Shown: one piece after another, positions 59,048 to 64,000 of the stretch
Layout: every line of letters starts with the position of its first letter
Position numbering within the stretch: position 1 is the stretch's first letter
Origin: Desulforapulum autotrophicum HRM2
Lineage (GTDB): Bacteria > Desulfobacterota > Desulfobacteria > Desulfobacterales > Desulfobacteraceae
Reading direction: 5' to 3'
Length of the DNA stretch: 64,000 nucleotides
Assembly: GCF_000020365.1 (NCBI RefSeq)
Contig: NC_012108.1
Location: 310,001 to 374,000, forward strand
Made by a program: the position numbers and the translations under genes
Notes under the pieces: model-generated
Told to the model about the DNA's origin: nothing
Database searches by the model: none
The model's input: the letters and a program-made list of their open reading frames with translations, nothing else

Positions 59048-59920
59048 CTATCCCAGATATTTAAATTCTGGTGGGATACTGTCTTCAGTTGTCATTTCAG
59101 CAAGGGGAATCCCCAGGGCTGCGCCCAGGAAAAGGGGATAGGTAACGGCCAAAATATTTTTATTTGAAAGGATATGGGCGGCTTCTTTCCCCTGGTACTG
59201 GATCTGGCAATGGGTACAGGCCGTGCAGATATAGGCAGCGCCTTCCCGGCGGGCAGTTTCTGCCTTATGGGTGATCATTTTCAGGGCCAGCGCTTCATTG
59301 TCCCTGGCCACGGGGCTGCCGCAGCACTCTGTTTCAAGTGACCAGTCAATGGCCCCAAGGCCCGTGATATTCACCAGGGCCTTGAATATTCTGGGGGCAG
59401 CAGGATTGTCAAACCCGGTGACGGAAAATGGCCGCAGGGCATGACATCCATGCTGGAGGGCTATTTTTTCAGGCGCCAGGCGCCTTGTGATCTTTTCCTT
59501 CAGGGTGCCGATCCCAATGTCATGGTACAAAAATGAAAGCAGATGTTTGACTTCGGGAGGTTTTCCCGGGGGGCCACCCGGCGAACCGGTGTAAAAAAGG
59601 CCTTGGTCTGCCAGTATCCGGTCAATTTTATCCCGGAGCGCCGTTCTGTTTTCGTACCAGTACAACGCATATTTAAGCTGGCCAAAGCAGCATTTGCAGG
59701 GCGTCATAATGTCCAGCCCATAGCTCTCTGCCAGGGCCAGGTTCTTTATGGCTGAAAAAACACTCACTTCAAGGTCCTTTCCCCGGGACGGGTTGCCGCA
59801 GCAGTTAAACGGCAGCCGGACAAGGGTCACCCCCAGTGCGGCCATGACTGCCTCCACGGACCGTCCATAGGACTTGAGATTAAAGGTGATTTGACACCCG
59901 GGAAAATAGGCCACTCTCAT
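59048..59920 (-). CDS. HdrB-like CCG-domain iron-sulfur protein, GlpC C-terminal-type
   Basis: A 290-residue cytoplasmic protein with two cysteine-rich CCG modules: RVAYFPGCQ, FNCCGNPSRG and CKCCFGQ in the first; HGCHALRP, ECCGSPVARDNE and CTACTHC in the second. These are the motifs of heterodisulfide reductase subunit B and of the C-terminal half of GlpC, where they bind unusual [4Fe-4S] clusters. It overlaps the preceding membrane iron-sulfur gene by ATGA. Here it likely completes the electron path from glycerol-3-phosphate to the quinone pool or to a thiol/disulfide pool. Confidence 0.9.
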   Translation of the reverse strand: MRVAYFPGCQITFNLKSYGRSVEAVMAALGVTLVRLPFNCCGNPSRGKDLEVSVFSAIKNLALAESYGLDIMTPCKCCFGQLKYALYWYENRTALRDKIDRILADQGLFYTGSPGGPPGKPPEVKHLLSFLYHDIGIGTLKEKITRRLAPEKIALQHGCHALRPFSVTGFDNPAAPRIFKALVNITGLGAIDWSLETECCGSPVARDNEALALKMITHKAETARREGAAYICTACTHCQIQYQGKEAAHILSNKNILAVTYPLFLGAALGIPLAEMTTEDSIPPEFKYLG

Positions 59921-61620
59921 TTGTCAGCCCCCTGGAAGGTTAATTTAGACAACTTAATTTGCTCTGCCCTGTTTTGCCCCTGGGCGCGAAGTTCAAGAAG
60001 GATATCCGTGATCCGTATGCCCTGGGGACATAATTCCTGGCAGGCATAACAGGTGAGGCAATTCCAGACCATGGGGGATGCTGTGGCCATCTCTTTTTTT
60101 CCCAGTCGTAACAGGTTCATCACCTGGTGGGGACCCAGGTCGGTTCCCCCAGGGTCGTAGGCCACCACGGGACATGCATTGGTGCAGATGGTACACTGGA
60201 CGCAATTTTCAAAGGATTCCACCTGGTCGGCCAGACCGGGAAGGCAAGCCATCGCGCCCGGTTCCTGTGAAGGGCGGGCTTGCCCTGTCCACTGGTCAAG
60301 GGATGTGTCAAACACCTGGGTATAATTGTCCGGGCAGCCCAGGCCTTCCATCAGAAAATCAGCCGATTCCCACACCCGAACCAGGTCAATACCTGCGGGG
60401 CAGATATCCCCGCACCGGCCGCACCGGGTACAATCATCATTTCCCGAACGTAGAAGGACAGCAGCACGGGGATCCTTGAGCCCTTTTTCCGCCATGGTCC
60501 TGATGGCCTCAATTTTCACATGGGGCAGAATTCCAGCATTTCCCGTGATCTGAAAATTCGGATACACATTGCAGACCTGTGAACAAAATCCGCAGTTTGT
60601 GCAGGCCATCAGGCTGAAAAAATCCAGCACTCCCCGTTCTTGTTCCAGGGATTGGGGCGTGACCCGCTTCCGGGTGCTTGCCACGGGAATGGCGATGATG
60701 TGAAACAGTCGGGAAAAAGGAAGCAGGGCCAGTATAATAAGGAAGATCCCATAGTGGAGCCAGTACAGGATATTGTCTGCCCGGAACCTGGCCAATGGAT
60801 TGCCAAGACCCTTAACGCCCTCTGCAAGGGGGGTTGAGACAAAGGCGCTGTCGGGTCTGTCATGGCAATCCATGCAAAATTCCCGGTTCAAGTCTCTACC
60901 CGTTTCAAAATCCCTTGCCCTGGGGGTCGTGTCTTTCACCTTCAGGTGATAACTCTGGATCCAGAACCCCCTCAACGCCATGAGCCCGTTTTCTTCATCC
61001 AGGTCGGAATAGGCGGATACCATTTCGTCAAACCGGGGTTCAGAAATGATCCTGAAGGCTTCGAGCAGAAACCCGGACCCCACAAGGCCCAGGATCAGCA
61101 GGATGGAGACGAGCCACTGAAATTGATGGGTCGTGTTTTGATTGCCCTGTTGTCCATTGATTCCAGGTCCGTTTATGCTTGAACCCTTTATGCGGGATCT
61201 GTTTATCGTGGGTCTGGCTGGCCTGAACCGGTTCAGCCGGCGAACCAGAAAAACGATAGATCCCAGGCCAACAAGGGCACCTGCGATGTTTCTCAGGAAC
61301 CGGAAGGGTGCAATCCCCGGCTGATACCAATAGAAAAGACCCGAGGTCACATCATCCAGGGCATGGACGACCAGGAGATAGCCAAACCCGGAAATGACCA
61401 AAAAATGAACCAGCCACCGCTGTTTTCCGACCTTGAACAATTTTGTCTGGAACAGGGTATTTAAAACCCCCCCCGGGATATTGAGACCCAATTTCGTCTT
61501 TGCCTGAAACCGACTGCCCTTTTCAAAAGACCGGCTTTTTCCTGCAATGGACCTGAAACGATAAACAAGACCTGCCAGAGAAATGATCAGTGCAATAGAT
61601 AAGAGGATTCGAAATATCAT
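59917..61620 (-). CDS. Membrane cytochrome-b-like protein fused to multiple [4Fe-4S] domains, GlpC/HdrC-like
   Basis: A 567-residue protein. The first 360 residues hold about six membrane helices (LLSIALIISLAGLVYRF, FLVISGFGYLLVVHALDD, WLVSILLILGLVGSGFLLEA, LHYGIFLIILALLPFSRLFH), as in NarI- or HmcF-type cytochrome b subunits, and a heme-c-like CMDCH near residue 250. The rest carries four iron-sulfur motifs (CTNCGFCSQVC, CTRCGRCGDICP, CVQCTICTNACP, CLTCYACQELCP). It replaces the N-terminal half of GlpC and adds a membrane anchor, probably passing electrons to menaquinone. It overlaps both neighbours by ATGA. Confidence 0.9.
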   Translation of the reverse strand: MIFRILLSIALIISLAGLVYRFRSIAGKSRSFEKGSRFQAKTKLGLNIPGGVLNTLFQTKLFKVGKQRWLVHFLVISGFGYLLVVHALDDVTSGLFYWYQPGIAPFRFLRNIAGALVGLGSIVFLVRRLNRFRPARPTINRSRIKGSSINGPGINGQQGNQNTTHQFQWLVSILLILGLVGSGFLLEAFRIISEPRFDEMVSAYSDLDEENGLMALRGFWIQSYHLKVKDTTPRARDFETGRDLNREFCMDCHDRPDSAFVSTPLAEGVKGLGNPLARFRADNILYWLHYGIFLIILALLPFSRLFHIIAIPVASTRKRVTPQSLEQERGVLDFFSLMACTNCGFCSQVCNVYPNFQITGNAGILPHVKIEAIRTMAEKGLKDPRAAVLLRSGNDDCTRCGRCGDICPAGIDLVRVWESADFLMEGLGCPDNYTQVFDTSLDQWTGQARPSQEPGAMACLPGLADQVESFENCVQCTICTNACPVVAYDPGGTDLGPHQVMNLLRLGKKEMATASPMVWNCLTCYACQELCPQGIRITDILLELRAQGQNRAEQIKLSKLTFQGADK

Positions 61621-62906
61621 GATCCTGCCCCTGTGTTTTCCCGGTAAAAAGCATCCACTGCGGTACAGGCTGAGACCAGGGAAACCCCGGCCCCGGATTT
61701 GAGCCGCACCCAGTCGTTGTGGGCCAGAATACTGCCAGCAGCGTAAAGATGGGGTAACACGGGCTGGGCCTTGGAATTGAGGGGCCTGAATCCCGGGTCT
61801 GTTTCAACACCTGCCTGATTGATTTGATGACCCTGGCGGGACAAAAAATCGGTTCCGTGCCAGAGGTTGCGCATTACCGGCTGGTGCACGTTCAGGTTAA
61901 ACACCGGCTCCACAATCCGGTCCCGGCGGGCGTGGAGGCCGTTACCCAGAAATCTTCCCGTGGCAAGCACCACGCCCCTGGCAGATATGGGCAGGTTCTG
62001 GCTGTCGGTGACACCTAGGCAGGTAAATTTTTTGCCTTTAAATACAGGATCCTTGATCATGGTATTGCTCAAGAATGTCACGCCCGATTGGGCCAGGAAT
62101 CGATCAAAGGCATTTTTTAGGCGCAACCCGGGAATGGAGGGGGGAATACCCGGGATTTCAAACAGATCCAATCCGATTCTTTTTTCCAGTTTTTCCTGGA
62201 GGCCAAGACTGTCGTTAATACCGCAGACAGCAGGCATACCCGCAATATCTGCTTGATCTGAAAAGGCAATCACCTGGTCAACAAAAGCATCCTGTACCCG
62301 GGGGTCTTCAAATCGTTGGGCCAGGACAAGGGGGGGCACGCTTGTGTTGACGCCCGGGAGCTCAATACTTAAGGGGATGACATGGGCCAGACGATTTTTC
62401 AACTTGGCTGCCACCTGTCTGGCGCTGAATCCCAGGAGGCCTTTTATGTCAATCACGAGCAACCGTTTTTGTTCGCCCAGAAGCCGGGTTCCTTTTTCCA
62501 TGGTTCTGGGCACCATAAAACTGGGCTTCATCGTTCCCAGGGCCGTTAAAACCGGAAGATTCCTGCCGGAGGACAAATGGTAGGCAAGACCAGCTTTGCC
62601 CAGAACCGCTTTTAGAAACCCAAAGTATTGAACGATCTGTCCATGGCGGGATCCCCCATAGGGATGGGCCGAATCATTTGCCTGAAGCCAGGCAAGCCCC
62701 TGGGCCGGATCTTCCAAGGCCCCCCTGGCATCCATGGGATAGACCCCCAGATAGTCCATGAGCCCGCTCACCAGGATCAGCCCCCCGGAATTTCCGGCCA
62801 ATACCGTGGTCAACCCCAGGTGGGCGGCCCGGGCAGCCGCAACCATACCGGCAAACCCCGCTCCAATGACCAGAAGATCGCAGTCCATGTTTCTGGGTTC
62901 GGTCAT
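61617..62906 (-). CDS. glpB: Anaerobic glycerol-3-phosphate dehydrogenase subunit B
   Basis: A 429-residue flavoprotein-like subunit. The FAD/NAD-binding start is CDLLVIGAGFAGMVAAARAA (about 9-28). GGLILVSGLMDYLGVYP, GLRLKNAFDRFLAQSGVTFL, GVVLATGRFLGNGLHARRDR and the C-terminal LYAAGSILAHNDWVRLKSGAGVSL match GlpB. It works with GlpA to oxidise sn-glycerol-3-phosphate to dihydroxyacetone phosphate. ATGA overlaps with both neighbours place it in a tight operon. Confidence 0.93.
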   Translation of the reverse strand: MTEPRNMDCDLLVIGAGFAGMVAAARAAHLGLTTVLAGNSGGLILVSGLMDYLGVYPMDARGALEDPAQGLAWLQANDSAHPYGGSRHGQIVQYFGFLKAVLGKAGLAYHLSSGRNLPVLTALGTMKPSFMVPRTMEKGTRLLGEQKRLLVIDIKGLLGFSARQVAAKLKNRLAHVIPLSIELPGVNTSVPPLVLAQRFEDPRVQDAFVDQVIAFSDQADIAGMPAVCGINDSLGLQEKLEKRIGLDLFEIPGIPPSIPGLRLKNAFDRFLAQSGVTFLSNTMIKDPVFKGKKFTCLGVTDSQNLPISARGVVLATGRFLGNGLHARRDRIVEPVFNLNVHQPVMRNLWHGTDFLSRQGHQINQAGVETDPGFRPLNSKAQPVLPHLYAAGSILAHNDWVRLKSGAGVSLVSACTAVDAFYRENTGAGS

Positions 62907-64000
62907 CTCTGCCCTCCTGGTGGCTCGGCGGGTGTCTCTCCTGTTTGATATGGGGGTTCCATTTCAAGGCAGAACAGACCACAGTGGATCATCTCCTTGA
63001 GGGAGGACTGGGCAAGGGCTGTTCCCCACAACAGGGCATGTTCCCCCTTCCACCGTTCATTTAAAAAACGCCGAAGACCGTCTCCCCCCTTGGGGCCGGC
63101 CACTTCTCCCTGGTTGTACAGATGGGACAGCACCCGGACACTGCAGAAAGATCCCTGGCAGGGACCTTTGCCCATACGACTTCTCAGGGCAATCGCCAAA
63201 AGGTCTGGCTCTGCCCAGTTTTTCCGAATAGAGGAAATAATGGCGTCAATGGCACTGGCCGGTACCATTTCACATTCGCACAGCAAGGGGTCCCCCTTTG
63301 ACCGGGAGAAAAATTTCTGGCCCAGGGCAACCCCTGGCTCGGTCCATCCCCCTCCTGCAGTTTTGGGCAGAATCAGGTCCCGGGTTTGACAGGCAGCAGA
63401 AATGCCAAGCTTGTCACAGACTCTGTTTGAGGTTTTTTCCGCCATCAGCCTGAAGGTGGTCAGTTTTCCCCCGGTAATGGTGATGAAATTATCCACTCCG
63501 TCCCCGGCATGGTCCAGGAGGGAAAAGCCCCGGGATACGGTTCGGTCTTCACCCCCGCCGGCACTGACCAGGGGTCGGACCCCGGAATAAGCCCTGATAT
63601 ACCTGCGATGACCCAGGGCAGGTATCATCTGTTCGCCCTGGTCAATGATCAAATCCACCTCGTCAACGCTGGGAAAAAGATTGTCCGGAGAATCCATTCG
63701 CACCGATGTGGTGCCAAGGATGGAAACCACGCCGCCGGGCATGAGGATGTCACCGTTACCAGGATGCCTCAGGCGGTTAATAACCCGGGTTGCCATTCGC
63801 CTGCCCGTGACCAGCAAACTGCCCTTGGAATAAACCATGGGGATATGAACCCCGGCCCGGGCAGCCACATCATCGGCCCAGGCACCCGTGGCACTCACGT
63901 AAATATCGGCCCTGATTCGAAACAATTCCCGGGTGTTCGTATTCAAAATTCGAGCACCCACAATCCGATGGTGTTCAACGATAAATGCTTCCAGCCGGGC
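62903..64000 (-). CDS. glpA: Anaerobic glycerol-3-phosphate dehydrogenase subunit A, N-terminus outside window
   Basis: The reverse strand is open from base 64000 to the stop at 62903, giving about 365 C-terminal residues. The DAO-type fold is seen in YVSATGAWADDVAARAGVHI and YIRAYSGVRPLV. A C-terminal BFD-like [2Fe-2S] domain has LLCECEMVPASAIDAII and KGPCQGSFCSVRVLSHL with its four cysteines. GlpA is about 540 residues, so roughly a third is missing. It donates electrons from glycerol-3-phosphate to the following iron-sulfur subunits. An internal GTG at 63961 is not the start, because the frame continues upstream. Confidence 0.93.
   Translation of the reverse strand, partial: ARLEAFIVEHHRIVGARILNTNTRELFRIRADIYVSATGAWADDVAARAGVHIPMVYSKGSLLVTGRRMATRVINRLRHPGNGDILMPGGVVSILGTTSVRMDSPDNLFPSVDEVDLIIDQGEQMIPALGHRRYIRAYSGVRPLVSAGGGEDRTVSRGFSLLDHAGDGVDNFITITGGKLTTFRLMAEKTSNRVCDKLGISAACQTRDLILPKTAGGGWTEPGVALGQKFFSRSKGDPLLCECEMVPASAIDAIISSIRKNWAEPDLLAIALRSRMGKGPCQGSFCSVRVLSHLYNQGEVAGPKGGDGLRRFLNERWKGEHALLWGTALAQSSLKEMIHCGLFCLEMEPPYQTGETPAEPPGGQR

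Overview
The window looks like the chromosome of an anaerobic, sulfate-reducing deltaproteobacterium of the Desulfobacteraceae/Desulfobacterium type. This is inferred from gene content, not from a marker gene. The supporting content is a Si-type citrate synthase, LL-diaminopimelate aminotransferase, an ADP-forming acyl-CoA synthetase, several acyl-CoA dehydrogenases with ETF, a TRAP transporter, molybdopterin genes, and an anaerobic glycerol-3-phosphate dehydrogenase wired to Hdr-like iron-sulfur proteins. I see no rRNA, tRNA, CRISPR array, transposase or prophage.

Layout: 1-2.0 kb holds an M16 peptidase (cut by the window edge) and a small coiled-coil protein. 2.3-10.4 kb runs rightward: DUF2062 protein, rsmA, HD-GYP protein, dapL and moeA, then a 0.9-kb gene-free cluster of long palindromic repeats, then a MoeA fused to a substrate-binding domain. 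10.4-19.6 kb runs leftward: citrate synthase, an FmdB zinc ribbon, recN, a Gate-domain membrane protein, and a complete branched-chain amino acid ABC transporter. 19.9-28.9 kb is mixed: NAD kinase, a DMT exporter, a cysteine-desulfidase-like protein, a HisKA protein without an ATPase domain, an MBL hydrolase with a NifA-like sigma-54 activator, and small hypotheticals. 29-36.3 kb has an acyl-CoA synthetase with its TetR regulator, a molybdopterin oxidoreductase, and an ECF sigma/anti-sigma operon. 36.5-40.6 kb has a tandem universal stress protein, etfBA and pncB.

40.7-50.8 kb is an acyl-CoA catabolism island. Its first operon (histidine phosphatase, ACAD10/11-type acyl-CoA dehydrogenase, TetR, ACAD10/11-type kinase, 3-hydroxyacyl-CoA dehydrogenase, SDR) resembles a split version of the 4-hydroxyacyl-CoA phosphorylation route known from ACAD10/ACAD11 and bacterial levulinate catabolism. 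Its promoter region shares a 26-bp near-palindrome with the etfBA promoter region. A second set (long acyl-CoA dehydrogenase, ferredoxin-nitroreductase, MaoC hydratase, SDR) follows.

50.9-58.5 kb is a leftward module of a HisD/HpsN-like dehydrogenase, DegT-type aminotransferase, RidA, Asp/Glu racemase and GntR regulator beside a TRAP transporter. The transporter's binding protein carries a single-base frameshift. Two AT-rich palindromic sites may tie the module together. 59-64 kb is a four-gene glpAB-type operon in which GlpC is replaced by a cytochrome-b/iron-sulfur membrane protein plus a separate HdrB-like protein.

Start codons were corrected where an upstream Shine-Dalgarno sequence or the family's usual N-terminus pointed to an internal start.
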